A DNA stretch of 64,000 bases from positions 1,325,001-1,389,000 of the forward strand of contig NZ_CP071448.1 of the NCBI RefSeq assembly GCF_017352115.1. Direction: 5' to 3'. Position numbers and translations under genes: made by a program. Position 1 is the first letter of the stretch. The number at the start of each line of letters is the position of its first letter. The notes below the pieces were generated by a model. It was given only the letters and a program-made list of their open reading frames with translations, ran no database searches and was not told where the DNA came from. This stretch comes from Flavobacterium endoglycinae (lineage in GTDB: Bacteria; Bacteroidota; Bacteroidia; Flavobacteriales; Flavobacteriaceae). Shown here in pieces: positions 27,810-37,786 of the stretch.

Positions 27810-27936
27810 TTTTTATATAATTATATCTTCAAAAAGTGAGGTATTCACACTTAAAACACCGTAGGATATTCCTTCTTTAAAAAGTTAAAACATGCACTGT
27901 ATGAACCTTTTATTAGGGAAAGCCTATCTTTTTTAC

Positions 27937-27944
27937 TATTTTTG
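27937..27944 (+). promoter_or_regulatory. Promoter -7 box of the DUF1810 gene
   Basis: TATTTTTG followed by CAACC, 27 bp upstream of the ATG at 27972. It matches TAnnTTTG. No convincing TTG element is seen at the right distance. Confidence 0.55.
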
Positions 27945-27971
27945 CAACCTTTTTTTAAATACAATACCGTA

Positions 27972-28430
27972 ATGGCTTATTCGAACAATGATTTAGCGCG
28001 TTTCTTAGATGCGCAAAACAAACTTTATCTTACCGCTCTTTCCGAAATTGGAAAAGGGAAAAAAGAAACACATTGGATGTGGTTTATTTTTCCGCAAATA
28101 AAAGGTTTGGGCAAAAGCGATACTGCCAATCTTTATGCTATTAATGATTTAAAAGAAGCTTCTGATTACTTGGAACATCCCATTTTAGGAAAACACCTAA
28201 TTGAAATTTCTGAATTGCTGTTAACGTTTAAGATGAAATCAGCTGATGGAATTTTTGGGGATCTAGATGCTCGTAAATTACGTTCGTGCATGACTTTGTT
28301 TTCTTTGGTAGAAAATGCAAATCCAATATTTCAGGAAATTCTGGAAGCTTTCTTTTCTGGAGAAACAGATCCGCTTACATTGTCTATTATTAATTCAACT
28401 ATAAAATCACCTCTCGAAGCTGTTTTATAA
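27972..28430 (+). CDS. DUF1810 family protein
   Basis: A 152-residue soluble protein with the DUF1810 marks: LARFLDAQ near the start, KKETHWMWFIFPQ (about 36-48) and the SCMTLF segment near residue 100. The family is widespread, and its role is not established to my knowledge. The ATG at 27972 was chosen over a start ten residues earlier because a promoter box overlaps the longer form. It is a single gene with a strong terminator directly downstream. Confidence 0.85.
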   Translation: MAYSNNDLARFLDAQNKLYLTALSEIGKGKKETHWMWFIFPQIKGLGKSDTANLYAINDLKEASDYLEHPILGKHLIEISELLLTFKMKSADGIFGDLDARKLRSCMTLFSLVENANPIFQEILEAFFSGETDPLTLSIINSTIKSPLEAVL

Positions 28431-28458
28431 TTACAGATTCGTTGTGATTCTTTACATC

Positions 28459-28490
28459 AAAGGCACTACTTTACTGTAGTGCCTTTTTTT
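28459..28490 (+). terminator. Intrinsic terminator of the DUF1810 gene
   Basis: AGGCACTAC pairs with GTAGTGCC, followed by seven T. Confidence 0.9.
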
Positions 28491-28590
28491 GTATTACCTA
28501 TATCCGGATATTTAATCTCTTCGTGAAATCTTCTCTTTTTAAAATAATTAGCCCTAACTTGCATATAATCAACCACAAATCTTATTAATC

Positions 28591-28995
28591 ATGACTGAAA
28601 AAATTAAGGCATTGCAGCTTATACATTTTGGAGTTTGTGCCGGAACCGTAATTATTTATCTGATTGTAGGTGATTTTTCAATCCAAAAACTTAGTATTCC
28701 ACCTATAGATTCATCTTCTGCCGTTTATGTTGCAATTCCAGTTTTGGCTTTTGTATTAAGCAGTGTATTATTCAAAACACAATTAAAACAAATTGATCCG
28801 AAATTGAAGCTTGAAGATAAATTACCTGTTTATCAAACAGCATCTATTATGCGCTGGGCTATTTTAGAAGGCGCTGCATTTTTAATCTTATTCCTTAAAC
28901 CTGACTTTGTTTTATTTGGAATCCTAATCATAATTTATCTTCTTTTCTTAAGACCAACTGAAGAGAGAATTACCAACGATTTATCTGACTATTAA
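28591..28995 (+). CDS. Small conserved membrane protein, unknown function
   Basis: A 134-residue protein with four predicted membrane helices (about 9-26, 43-62, 87-101 and 104-120) and a charged tail, EERITNDLSDY. It resembles hypothetical membrane proteins found in other flavobacteria. Its own leader and the bidirectional terminator downstream make it a single-gene unit. No function can be given. Confidence 0.7.
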   Translation: MTEKIKALQLIHFGVCAGTVIIYLIVGDFSIQKLSIPPIDSSSAVYVAIPVLAFVLSSVLFKTQLKQIDPKLKLEDKLPVYQTASIMRWAILEGAAFLILFLKPDFVLFGILIIIYLLFLRPTEERITNDLSDY

Positions 28996-29011
28996 TCTTT
29001 TAAATGCAATA

Positions 29012-29041
29012 AAAAAGCGCCTTGTTAATCAAAGCGCTTTT
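29012..29041. terminator. Bidirectional terminator between convergent genes
   Basis: AAAAGCGC pairs with GCGCTTTT around a loop that adds a TTG/CAA pair. It serves both the plus-strand membrane protein and the minus-strand permease. Confidence 0.8.
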
Positions 29042-29081
29042 CATTTTATGGATAAAGTTTTTCAAACTTGAAATCAATATT

Positions 29082-30494
29082 TTATGCTTCTTTTGGTTTC
29101 GTTAAATAATAAACTGGAATTCCTGTAACCATAATTAACACTCCCCATCCACAGGTTGAGAATTTTGTAATTAATAGAGAAACACAAATCGCAGCAGCAA
29201 TGATAATGTATAACATTGGCAGAATTGGATATCCAAAAGCTTTGTAAGGTCTTTCTACATCTGGCATTTTTCTTCGTAAGATGAAAATTCCGTAAATCGT
29301 TAGAATGTAAAAAATCAATACAATGATGATTACAAAATCTAATAAATCACCATACTTTCCTGTCAAACACAAAGCCGAAGCCCAAATACACTGTGCCCAA
29401 AGTGCCCAAGATGGAACGCTGGAATTATTTAAAGTTGCTGCTTGTTTAAAAAACAAACCGTCTTTTGCCATTGTATAATACACTCTTGCACCCGCCATAA
29501 TTAATCCGTTGTTGCAGGCAAAAGTCGAAATCATAATCATAATTGCAATGATTAAAGCTCCAATATTTCCGAAGATATAATCTGAAGCGACAACTGCTAC
29601 ACGATCAAATTTCGCTGTTGCTATTTCATCAAAAGGAATTACAGCTAAGTACATAATGTTTGTTAAAACGTAAATAATCGTTACTATAAACGTTCCTAAG
29701 AACAAACTAAAACCTACATTTCGTTTTGGATTTTTAATTTCTCCTGCAATAAATGTAACTCCGTTCCAAGCATCACTTGAAAATAATGATCCAACCATCG
29801 CAGCCGAAATACCGCTAATTAAAGCAGTTCCGCTAATGGGAAGCCAAGAGCCTGTTTCTTTATTAAATGAACGTGTAGTCCAAGCATCTGCCCAATTTGC
29901 ATCCCAAACAGAAGCTTTTGCGGCAAGCGTTAATCCAAACACGATTAATCCAAGCAATGATAAGATTTTAATAATTGTTAAAACGGTTTGAAGAATTTTT
30001 CCGTTTTTTACTCCGCGGCTGTTTATAAAAGTTAGAATTACAATAGTAAGAATAGAGACCAACTGTGCTGCATTGAGTTTAAAAGAACCTAATTCGTATA
30101 AAATATTTTCGTCGCTTAAAGGTTCATAAAGATAAGCGGCAAATTTTGAGAAAGCTACTCCAACCGCCGCAATTGTTCCGGTTTGGATTACTGCAAAAAA
30201 ACTCCAGCCATATAAAAAGGCTATTAATTTATTGTAGGCTTCTTTAAGATACACATACTGTCCTCCTGCTTTAGGAAACATAGCACTTAGTTCTCCATAA
30301 CTTACTGCCGCAATAATGGTGATTAATCCTGAAATGAGCCAGATTAATGTCAGCCAGCCGGCAGATCCAACTTGTCGGGCAATATCGGCGCTTACAATAA
30401 ATATTCCAGATCCAATCATAGAACCTACCACAAGCATGGTTCCATCTAAGAGTCCGAGTTCTCTTTTAAAATGTTCTTGTTCGTTTTCTTGCAT
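29082..30494 (-). CDS. APC-family amino acid permease
   Basis: A 470-residue inner-membrane protein with about 12 helices. The N-terminal motif VVGSMIGSGIFI (about 22-33) is the substrate-binding helix 1 signature of the APC superfamily, and SYGELSAMFPKAGGQYVYL (about 65-83) follows helix 2. It resembles the LAT/YfnA branch, which moves neutral or cationic amino acids by exchange or proton symport. The exact substrate is not readable. It stands alone on the minus strand. Confidence 0.9.
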   Translation of the reverse strand: MQENEQEHFKRELGLLDGTMLVVGSMIGSGIFIVSADIARQVGSAGWLTLIWLISGLITIIAAVSYGELSAMFPKAGGQYVYLKEAYNKLIAFLYGWSFFAVIQTGTIAAVGVAFSKFAAYLYEPLSDENILYELGSFKLNAAQLVSILTIVILTFINSRGVKNGKILQTVLTIIKILSLLGLIVFGLTLAAKASVWDANWADAWTTRSFNKETGSWLPISGTALISGISAAMVGSLFSSDAWNGVTFIAGEIKNPKRNVGFSLFLGTFIVTIIYVLTNIMYLAVIPFDEIATAKFDRVAVVASDYIFGNIGALIIAIMIMISTFACNNGLIMAGARVYYTMAKDGLFFKQAATLNNSSVPSWALWAQCIWASALCLTGKYGDLLDFVIIIVLIFYILTIYGIFILRRKMPDVERPYKAFGYPILPMLYIIIAAAICVSLLITKFSTCGWGVLIMVTGIPVYYLTKPKEA

Positions 30495-30678
30495 TTTTTT
30501 GGTTTTAGGGTTGGTTAAAGATATACTTTTTTCCGAAATTCTAATCTTGAAATTCCAAATTCTACTTATTCTATAAATCCTTTTGATAACATATTATGTA
30601 AAAATTCAAATTACGGTTTTCCATAAAATATAACTTTTGAGAGTATTTACATTTGAAAAAACTAAAAACACAAATCCA

Positions 30679-31086
30679 ATGAAAAAATTTTTACTCCTTT
30701 TGTTATTGATTCTAGTAAGTTCATGTTCTACAAATTATTATTTTGTAAATCTTGATGAAGATGCAAACATTTACAGTTCTAAAGAGGCAAAAGAAATAAT
30801 TGCTGTTATTCCAAAAGGTTATAGTGCTTATATAGAAAAAAGTACAAAGAAATACAGAAAGGTTAAATGGCAAAATTATAAAGGATGGGCTATTGAACCG
30901 GTATACAGTAGAACTAGTATTTCTTCAATCAACAATAATTCTTCAAACAGTAATTATACAACTACAACTTATAAGAAAACATCAACAAGCAGTTCTTCTG
31001 GCGGATCAGTCCATGTAAAGGGATACACAAGAAAGAATGGAACTTATGTAAGTCCTCATACTAGAAGTTCTCCTAAACGCCGATAA
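30679..31086 (+). CDS. SH3-like lipoprotein with serine-rich tail
   Basis: A 135-residue protein. The signal peptide ends in a lipobox, LVSSC, at residues 14-18, giving a lipid-anchored protein. Residues 20-75 resemble a bacterial SH3 domain (short strands, KVKWQNYKGWAIEP). The rest is Ser/Thr-rich linker with a basic end. The start at 30679 places the signal peptide at the N-terminus; the longer frame does not. It probably binds cell-wall material; the target is unknown. Confidence 0.7.
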   Translation: MKKFLLLLLLILVSSCSTNYYFVNLDEDANIYSSKEAKEIIAVIPKGYSAYIEKSTKKYRKVKWQNYKGWAIEPVYSRTSISSINNNSSNSNYTTTTYKKTSTSSSSGGSVHVKGYTRKNGTYVSPHTRSSPKRR

Positions 31087-31179
31087 ACAATACTAATTTA
31101 TTTTTAATAATTGCTTTACCTTAGCATTTTAAATAATGCCGTTGTAAATAGCTTTACAAACTTACTAAAGGTTATTTTA

Positions 31180-31605
31180 ATGATGACTCAACAAGAAATA
31201 CTAATAAATAAAATAGCCCAGGGAAAAATAGATTTTAAACCTGGGCTTGAACTTTTATTAAACGATGAAGATTACAATTTTGAAAAGCTTTTTAAAATTT
31301 TACACATTTATATCTTTAATTCTATTCCTAATAAAGTCGATTATAATTCAGAAGTTTATCAAAATGCTCTTAAAACAATTCCCTTAAAATCAACTTACAC
31401 ACCAATAGTTATTCTAAAAACGTTTCCAACTAAAATCGCGTTTAATAAGTTAATATCGCTTCCTTCAGCAGAAAACATCAAAACGATTACTGCATTACTC
31501 TGGATTTTTAAAATAACTGATACACAAAGGAGAAACACAGAATGCAAAAATGGATGTGATCATTTTTGGCATCAATTAGATATAACCTCAAACCAAAATA
31601 GTTAA
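31180..31605 (+). CDS. DUF5958-like protein
   Basis: A 141-residue soluble protein starting MMTQQEILINKIAQGK. Its C-terminal sequence DTQRRNTECKNGCDHFWHQL, with a CxxxC pair and nearby His, resembles the DUF5958 family as I recall it. The two Cys and two His suggest metal binding. A longer frame back to 31111 adds a hydrophobic, poorly conserved tail and is not preferred. Function unknown. Confidence 0.6.
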   Translation: MMTQQEILINKIAQGKIDFKPGLELLLNDEDYNFEKLFKILHIYIFNSIPNKVDYNSEVYQNALKTIPLKSTYTPIVILKTFPTKIAFNKLISLPSAENIKTITALLWIFKITDTQRRNTECKNGCDHFWHQLDITSNQNS

Positions 31606-31958
31606 ACAAAATAAATTCTTCTTAGAACACTTATCCTTTACCGCGTTTAATCGAAATTACTTTGAAAATATTTTATTCTTGATTTAATCACAGAAAATTA
31701 AACACAAAACATTGAATAACAACAATTTAATTAGAAAAACTATTAACCAGAAAAAAATATTCTTTCACGTTATTTGGTGTCATTTTTTTACTAAATTTGA
31801 TAAAGAAGCAAATTAATCTTAAAAACCCAGTAATTACTTTAACAATTGTTCACTAATTTCATTGAACAATAATCCACCTCAAGATTATTGATCAGTTATA
31901 GATAGAAACAACTTTATATAAGGCAGAAATTAATATTAACCTACTAATATTTAAGTTT
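31606..31958. other. Gap of 353 bp with no gene
   Basis: AT-rich leader of the kinase gene at 31959. A TAAATTTG box lies at 31792-31799 with TTTG only 15 bp upstream, a poor spacing. Nothing else stands out. Confidence 0.5.
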
Positions 31959-33383
31959 ATGTATAAGGTTCAATCTTTAAAAAACTTGCGCTTGCCAAAT
32001 GTTTTTATTCTTATATTGATCGTATTTATTTCGTGTGCACTCTTAATTTTTATTAATTTTTTCACGATTAAAATTCTTTCAGCCAATAGAGCTTATATAA
32101 ATGGCGAATCTCATTACTCAAAAGGACAGAAAGATGCTTCTCGTCATCTTATCACCTATTTGTATAATAAAGATCCTAATCAATGGAAATTATACAATGA
32201 AGAATTAAAAGTTCCTATGGGCGACGGTATTGCGAGAAAAACTCTTCTAAAAGTAGGCGATAATGAAATTGCCAGACAAGGTTTCTTAACAGGACGTAAT
32301 CATAGTGATGATTTGAATGACATTGTCTGGTTATTTGTGAATTTTAAAAAAGTCCCATTTCTCGCAAAAGCAATTCATGAGTGGGAACAAGGAGATAATT
32401 TGATTGATGAACTTTTTATAATCGGAACACAAATTAATGCCAAAATTCAGTTTAACTCTTTAACAGCAGATGACCAGAAAAAGTTTCTTCACCAAATAAG
32501 CACTATAAGTGATAGGCTTACTATTAATGAACGTAATTTCTCTAATACTTTAGGAGAAGGAACCCGAAAAATAAAAACGCTTTTAACTATAACCAATATT
32601 ATATTTATTCTGATTATCGTTTTAAGTGTTTGTTCGTATTATTCGATTATGGTAAAACGATTGACTATTTCTAAAAAAGAAATTGAGGTCAAAAATGAAA
32701 ACCTAATTTTAGTCAATCACGAATTAGATCGTTTTGTTTATAGCGCATCGCACGATTTACGGTCTCCCATAACTTCTTTAAAAGGTCTAATTGAAATCAC
32801 ACAACTGGAAGATGATATTGATCAGATTAAAAATTATCTTCAATTAATGCATAAAAGCCTCACAAAGCAGGATCAGTTTATAAGTGACATTATTGATTAT
32901 TCTAAAAACAAGAGAAAACAAATTGTAATGGAACCCGTAAGTCTTCGCGAACTGTTTAATGAGGCCATTTCACAATTAATGCATATTGAAAATGCTAATA
33001 AAATAACTTTCACCCAAGAATTACTAGTCGATGAAATCGAAAGTGATTCATTGCGTTTGAAAATCATTATCAGCAATCTGCTTTCAAATGCTATTAAATA
33101 TGCTGATAATAATAAGAAAGAAATGTTCATCTCTATTAAATCTTATATTCTGGATGGTTTTAATAAAATTGAAGTAACCGACAATGGAATTGGAATCAAT
33201 GATGAGTGTAAAGAACACATTTTTGAAATGTATTACGGTACCAATAAAAACAAAGGTTCAGGCTTAGGGCTTTATATTGTGAAAGAGGCTGTAGAAAATA
33301 TCAAAGGAAACATTTCAGTATTTTCTGAAAGTAACATTGGAAGTAAATTTATTGTAGCTATTCCTGCTTATTATGGAATTTAA
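31959..33383 (+). CDS. Membrane histidine kinase
   Basis: A 474-residue kinase. Two membrane helices (about 15-39 and 205-228) flank a periplasmic sensor region of about 165 residues with no recognised fold. HisKA has H265 in SASHDLRSP, the HNLLSN-type N box is SNLLSNAIKYAD, and the G boxes are DNGIGI and GSGLGLY. The gene overlaps the response regulator that follows by 11 bases, so the two are translationally coupled. The stimulus is not predictable. Confidence 0.88.
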   Translation: MYKVQSLKNLRLPNVFILILIVFISCALLIFINFFTIKILSANRAYINGESHYSKGQKDASRHLITYLYNKDPNQWKLYNEELKVPMGDGIARKTLLKVGDNEIARQGFLTGRNHSDDLNDIVWLFVNFKKVPFLAKAIHEWEQGDNLIDELFIIGTQINAKIQFNSLTADDQKKFLHQISTISDRLTINERNFSNTLGEGTRKIKTLLTITNIIFILIIVLSVCSYYSIMVKRLTISKKEIEVKNENLILVNHELDRFVYSASHDLRSPITSLKGLIEITQLEDDIDQIKNYLQLMHKSLTKQDQFISDIIDYSKNKRKQIVMEPVSLRELFNEAISQLMHIENANKITFTQELLVDEIESDSLRLKIIISNLLSNAIKYADNNKKEMFISIKSYILDGFNKIEVTDNGIGINDECKEHIFEMYYGTNKNKGSGLGLYIVKEAVENIKGNISVFSESNIGSKFIVAIPAYYGI

Positions 33384-33762
33384 TCCCGTATTTCTAATAA
33401 TCGACGACAATTTAATTGATCAGCTTGTTACACAACAATTGCTGAAAAAAGTACTGCATGTTAATCAGGTCGTGATTGTAAACAATGGTCAGGAAGGTTT
33501 GCAATGGATTTTAAATAGTAAAAAAGAAACCGAAAAATTAATCGTTTTACTTGACATTCAAATGCCAGTAATGAATGGTTTCGAATTTTTAGAAGAATTC
33601 CAAAAATTAAATGACGGGATTAAAAATGAAATCCAGATTTATATTGTTTCATCGACTTTGGATCCGGATGAAATTCATCAGGTAAAGAAAAATGAAAACG
33701 TTTCTGGTTTTTTAAGCAAACCGCTTCCTACAGATAATTTAAGAAAGTTTTTTATCCCTTGA
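33373..33762 (+). CDS. Single-domain response regulator
   Basis: A 129-residue receiver domain with acidic residues D11/D12, phosphoacceptor D61 in LLDIQMP, and a conserved Ser/Lys end (SSTLD, LSKPL). It has no output domain. It resembles the CheY-like receivers that follow similar kinases in Bacteroidota, so it probably acts by protein-protein contact or phosphorelay. The start codon lies inside the kinase gene. Confidence 0.9.
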   Translation: MEFNPVFLIIDDNLIDQLVTQQLLKKVLHVNQVVIVNNGQEGLQWILNSKKETEKLIVLLDIQMPVMNGFEFLEEFQKLNDGIKNEIQIYIVSSTLDPDEIHQVKKNENVSGFLSKPLPTDNLRKFFIP

Positions 33763-33765
33763 TTT

Positions 33766-34938
33766 TTATTCTAAAATGCGGTTTACTTGTGAAAAAGATC
33801 TTTGGTAATAGGGTTCTCTTGTAGAAGAAATAATCACACCTCCGTGTGTTGAGGAATGTACAAATTTAATTTCGCCGTCAGCATTCTCAACCACCATACC
33901 TACGTGGTTAATATGACGTCTGCCATTGGTTTTAAAGAAAATCAAATCTCCTTTTTGCGCTTCTGCTGAAGCCACTTTAATACCAATTCGGGATTGCTCT
34001 ATAGAACTTCTTGGTAATTTTATATCGAAATTGCCAAACGTACAATACATTAAACCAGAACAATCAAAACCTGCTTTTGTTATTCCTCCAGATCTATAAC
34101 GTGTTCCGATATTTTCGGTTGCGTTTGAAATTAATTGCTCTATTAATTCCGAATGATTCCCTACACGAAAAAGGGTTGAATCTGTCTTTACATTAGTGTT
34201 GTCAGCAATTTGTATGTTTTCTTCTTTAATAGGTTCAATTTCGTTAGATTCTTTAACTGAATTTAGAACTTCTATAGCATCTGCTTTTTCTTTGCTAGTC
34301 TTTATTTTCAAGATAGAACCAACTCGTAATTTCTTTTTAGCAGATGGATTTTGCTTTTCTAATTCTGCAACTGTTATTCCGTATCTTTTTGCAATGGCAT
34401 ATTTTGTTTCTTTCGACTGAACCTCAACAGCAATTTCAACTTCATTTGATGGCATAATATCAGACTTTGAAGTCTCTCTAGCTGTAGTAGAATTTATTAC
34501 CGATACTACGGCATTTGAAGGAATAATAATCTGCTGCCCTATTTTCAAACCTTCTGTTTCAAGAGAGGGATTTGCTTTCTTTAAATCATCAACAGAAACA
34601 TTATATTTTTTTGAGATTCCCCAAAGTGTTTCTTTTGCTAGGACTTCATGCGAACCTGAGTTATTAACTATAGCTTCAGATTTTGGTTCTTTAATCTCAG
34701 ATTTGGTTTTTCCTTGTGCAACACTTTTATTTTTACTCGGAATTAAAAGTACTGAGTTTAGTTTTAGAATCTTAGGAGCGTTTGGATTTGCATCGGTTAT
34801 GTCTTTTACTCTTACTCCGTATTTTTTAGCAATAACAGAAAGATTATCTCCTTGCGAAATTTTGTGCTTTATAAAATTATCCTGCGCAAAAGCTCCAACA
34901 CTGAAAAAAATCAAAACTACTACAAATCTAAAAACCAT
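33766..34938 (-). CDS. Cell-wall hydrolase with three LysM repeats and NlpC/P60 domain
   Basis: A 390-residue secreted protein. The signal peptide ends near AFAQ (residue 19). Three LysM repeats follow (about 24-68, 97-141 and 176-214), marked by GDNLSVIAKKYGV, KETLWGISKKYNV and KYAIAKRYGI. The C-terminal NlpC/P60 domain (about 268-390) has catalytic C293 in FDCSG and the His of HINHVGMV. It should cut peptidoglycan stem peptides in the periplasm. A TATATTTG box lies upstream on the minus strand at 35001-35008. Confidence 0.9.
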   Translation of the reverse strand: MVFRFVVVLIFFSVGAFAQDNFIKHKISQGDNLSVIAKKYGVRVKDITDANPNAPKILKLNSVLLIPSKNKSVAQGKTKSEIKEPKSEAIVNNSGSHEVLAKETLWGISKKYNVSVDDLKKANPSLETEGLKIGQQIIIPSNAVVSVINSTTARETSKSDIMPSNEVEIAVEVQSKETKYAIAKRYGITVAELEKQNPSAKKKLRVGSILKIKTSKEKADAIEVLNSVKESNEIEPIKEENIQIADNTNVKTDSTLFRVGNHSELIEQLISNATENIGTRYRSGGITKAGFDCSGLMYCTFGNFDIKLPRSSIEQSRIGIKVASAEAQKGDLIFFKTNGRRHINHVGMVVENADGEIKFVHSSTHGGVIISSTREPYYQRSFSQVNRILE

Positions 34939-35345
34939 ATTTCTCCTTTAAATTAATACTATTGTTTTAAGTCTTATTACATAATTCAACTCAAAAATTA
35001 CAAATATATTACGTCAATTGCGAATTTAACGCTTAAATCAACAAAAACCATAATTTTTAACAATTAATTTACCTCAAAATTACAAGGGACGAATAACAAT
35101 TCGAGTCAACTTTTTGACATGCAGATTCTTACCATAAAAACTTTCTTTTATAAAAACTCACATCAATATAACTCCACAACAAGCATAAAAACTATGCTCA
35201 TCTTTTTGTTATAGACTAATTTCAGCCAGTCAATGTATTGATAGTTTTATCATTTTTTTCTGCAAAATTCCATTACAAAAGTTTTTTATTCAACTGAAAT
35301 TGCAAAGTACAACTACCGAAAAAGCAAGTTGGTTTACACCAATAA
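34939..35345. other. Long gap between hydrolase and aconitase genes
   Basis: It holds the leader and a possible -7 box of the hydrolase gene, and an AGCATA/TATGCT hairpin with T run near 35185-35210. No gene is supported. Confidence 0.5.
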
Positions 35346-35374
35346 AAAACGCCCTGTTTAACACAGAGCGTTTA
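35346..35374 (-). terminator. Terminator of the first aconitase gene
   Basis: The stem AAACGC-CTGT pairs with ACAG-GCGTTT around TTA, 24 bp after the stop codon on the minus strand, with an A run on the plus strand giving a U tail. Confidence 0.8.
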
Positions 35375-35397
35375 TTTTTATAATTGAATTTAAAAGA

Positions 35398-37662
35398 TTA
35401 GGCTTTTCCAGCTGCAATTAAATTTAATGCAGAACCCGCAACAAACCATCCTATTTGTCCTTCGTTATACGTATGATTGGCCAAAATAATATCTTTTGTG
35501 CCATTTGCGTGAACGAATTCTAATGTTAGTGGTTTTCCTGGTGCAAATTCGGTTAAATCTAAAAAGTTAATAGTATCATCTTCTTGAATTTTATCGTAAT
35601 CGGCTTCGTTTGCAAAAGTCAATCCCAAAAGACCTTGTTTTTTAAGGTTTGTTTCGTGAATACGAGCGAAAGATTTCACTAATACTGCTTTAACACCTAA
35701 GAAACGTGGTTCCATAGCCGCGTGCTCACGAGAAGAACCTTCACCATAATTATGATCTCCAACCACAATAGATGGAACTCCAGCTGCTTTGTATGCACGG
35801 GCAACAGCAGGAACCGCATCATATTGTCCAGTTAATTGATTTTTAACTGAATTTGTTTTTTGGTTATAGGCGTTTACAGCACCAATCAACATATTATTAG
35901 AAATATTATCTAAATGTCCACGGAAGCGTAACCAAGGCCCAGCCATAGAAATGTGGTCTGTAGTACATTTTCCAAATGCTTTAATTAATAATTTAGCACC
36001 TGTAATGTTTTTACCATCCCAAGCTTCAAATGGAGCTAATAATTGTAAACGTTCTGATGTTGGATTTACTACCACTGTAACTCCAGAACCATCTTCAGCT
36101 GGAGCTTGAAATCCCGGATCTTCAGCATAGAAACCTTTTGCAGGAAGTTCATCTCCCGTTGGTTCATCAAGCATTACTTCTTCTCCATCTTCATTAATTA
36201 ATTTATCGGTTAATGGATTAAATCCTAAATCACCTGCAATTGCCAAAGCTGTTACCAATTCTGGAGAACCCACGAAAGCTAAGGTATTTGGGTTACCATC
36301 TGCACGTTTTGAGAAGTTACGATTGAAAGAGTGCACAATTGTATTTCTTTCTTCTTTTTCAGCACCTTCTCTATCCCACATACCAATACATGGTCCGCAG
36401 GCATTTGCAAATACTGTAGCATTGATTTTATTGAAAGTGTCGATAAATCCATCTCTTTCAATTGTAGATCTTACAACTTCTGAACCCGGAGTTATAGTAA
36501 ACTTCGCTTTCGTTTTTAAATTCTTTGCTGCTACTTGTTTTGCTAAAGAGGCCGCACGAGAAATATCTTCGTAAGATGAGTTTGTACAAGAACCTATTAA
36601 ACCTACTTGAACTTGTAATGGCCAGTTATTTTTGATCGCTTCTTCTTTCATTTTAGAAATTGGAGTAGCCAAATCTGGAGTAAAAGGACCGTTTAAATGT
36701 GGTTCTAATGTAGATAAATTGATTTCGATTACTTGATCAAAATATTGTTCTGGATTTTCATATACTTCTGGATCTCCAGTTAAATAAGGCGCTATTTTAT
36801 CTGCTGCATCTGCTACATCTGCCCTATTTGTAGAACGCAAGTAACGGCTCATAGAATCATCGTATCCAAAAGTTGAAGTAGTTGCTCCAATTTCCGCTCC
36901 CATGTTGCATATAGTTCCTTTACCTGTACAAGACATTGCTTTTGCACCTTCTCCAAAATATTCAACTATTGCTCCAGTACCCCCTTTTACAGTCAAAATA
37001 CCGGCAACTTTAAGAATAACATCTTTTGGAGCAGTCCATCCTGATAATTTCCCAGTTAATTTAACTCCAATAAGTTTAGGAAATTTAAGCTCCCAAGCCA
37101 TTCCTGACATAACATCTACAGCATCTGCTCCACCAACACCAACTGCAACCATTCCTAAACCACCTGCATTTACAGTATGAGAATCGGTACCAATCATCAT
37201 TCCGCCAGGAAATGCATAATTTTCAAGTACCACTTGGTGAATAATTCCGGCTCCTGGTTTCCAGAAACCAATTCCGTATTTATTAGAAACAGAAGACAAG
37301 AAGTCGAAAACTTCATTACTTTGTGTTTTTGCTCTAGCCAAATCGGTTACGGCATCCACTTTTGCCTGAATTAAGTGATCACAGTGAACCGTTGTTGGAA
37401 CTGCTACTTTTGATTTCCCAGCGTGCATAAACTGTAATAATGCCATTTGCGCAGTTGCATCCTGACATGCCACACGATCTGGTGCAAAATCAACATAGTC
37501 AACTCCTCTTCCAAACGCCTTGGTTGGATTTCCTTCCCAAAGGTGATTGTATAAAATTTTCTCTGTTAAAGTAAGCGGACGACCAACAATCTCACGCGCT
37601 TTATCAACTCGCGCAGGCATGTTCTCATACACTTTTTTAATCATTTCAATATCAAAAGCCAT
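35398..37662 (-). CDS. Aconitate hydratase, mitochondrial type
   Basis: A 754-residue iron-sulfur enzyme that interconverts citrate and isocitrate in the TCA cycle. The 4Fe-4S ligands are C359 ([10 protein letters not shown]), C422 and C425 (ACGPCIGMW), in almost the same positions as in mitochondrial aconitase (358, 421, 424). The swivel domain follows, with [11 protein letters not shown]. This is the mitochondrial-type family, distinct from the AcnB-type enzyme encoded just upstream at 37787. A terminator between the two implies separate transcripts. Confidence 0.96.
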   Translation of the reverse strand: MAFDIEMIKKVYENMPARVDKAREIVGRPLTLTEKILYNHLWEGNPTKAFGRGVDYVDFAPDRVACQDATAQMALLQFMHAGKSKVAVPTTVHCDHLIQAKVDAVTDLARAKTQSNEVFDFLSSVSNKYGIGFWKPGAGIIHQVVLENYAFPGGMMIGTDSHTVNAGGLGMVAVGVGGADAVDVMSGMAWELKFPKLIGVKLTGKLSGWTAPKDVILKVAGILTVKGGTGAIVEYFGEGAKAMSCTGKGTICNMGAEIGATTSTFGYDDSMSRYLRSTNRADVADAADKIAPYLTGDPEVYENPEQYFDQVIEINLSTLEPHLNGPFTPDLATPISKMKEEAIKNNWPLQVQVGLIGSCTNSSYEDISRAASLAKQVAAKNLKTKAKFTITPGSEVVRSTIERDGFIDTFNKINATVFANACGPCIGMWDREGAEKEERNTIVHSFNRNFSKRADGNPNTLAFVGSPELVTALAIAGDLGFNPLTDKLINEDGEEVMLDEPTGDELPAKGFYAEDPGFQAPAEDGSGVTVVVNPTSERLQLLAPFEAWDGKNITGAKLLIKAFGKCTTDHISMAGPWLRFRGHLDNISNNMLIGAVNAYNQKTNSVKNQLTGQYDAVPAVARAYKAAGVPSIVVGDHNYGEGSSREHAAMEPRFLGVKAVLVKSFARIHETNLKKQGLLGLTFANEADYDKIQEDDTINFLDLTEFAPGKPLTLEFVHANGTKDIILANHTYNEGQIGWFVAGSALNLIAAGKA

Positions 37663-37731
37663 AGATTTTTTTGTTTTTATTATTGTTTTTTGAACATCAC
37701 AAGTTACAAAAAATAGAACAATTATTACTAA

Positions 37732-37761
37732 AAAAGCCCGAGTTTTACGACTCGGGCTTTT
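37732..37761 (-). terminator. Terminator between the two aconitase genes
   Basis: AAAAGCCCGAG and CTCGGGCTTTT pair perfectly around eight bases. It stops acnB transcripts before the second aconitase gene. Confidence 0.9.
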
Positions 37762-37786
37762 AAAATATTCTTAAATAATCTTCTGA

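Noticed and set aside
31111..31179. Upstream extension of the DUF5958-like protein
   Set aside because: The extra 23 residues are not family-like, and a double ATG at 31180 gives a normal N-terminus.
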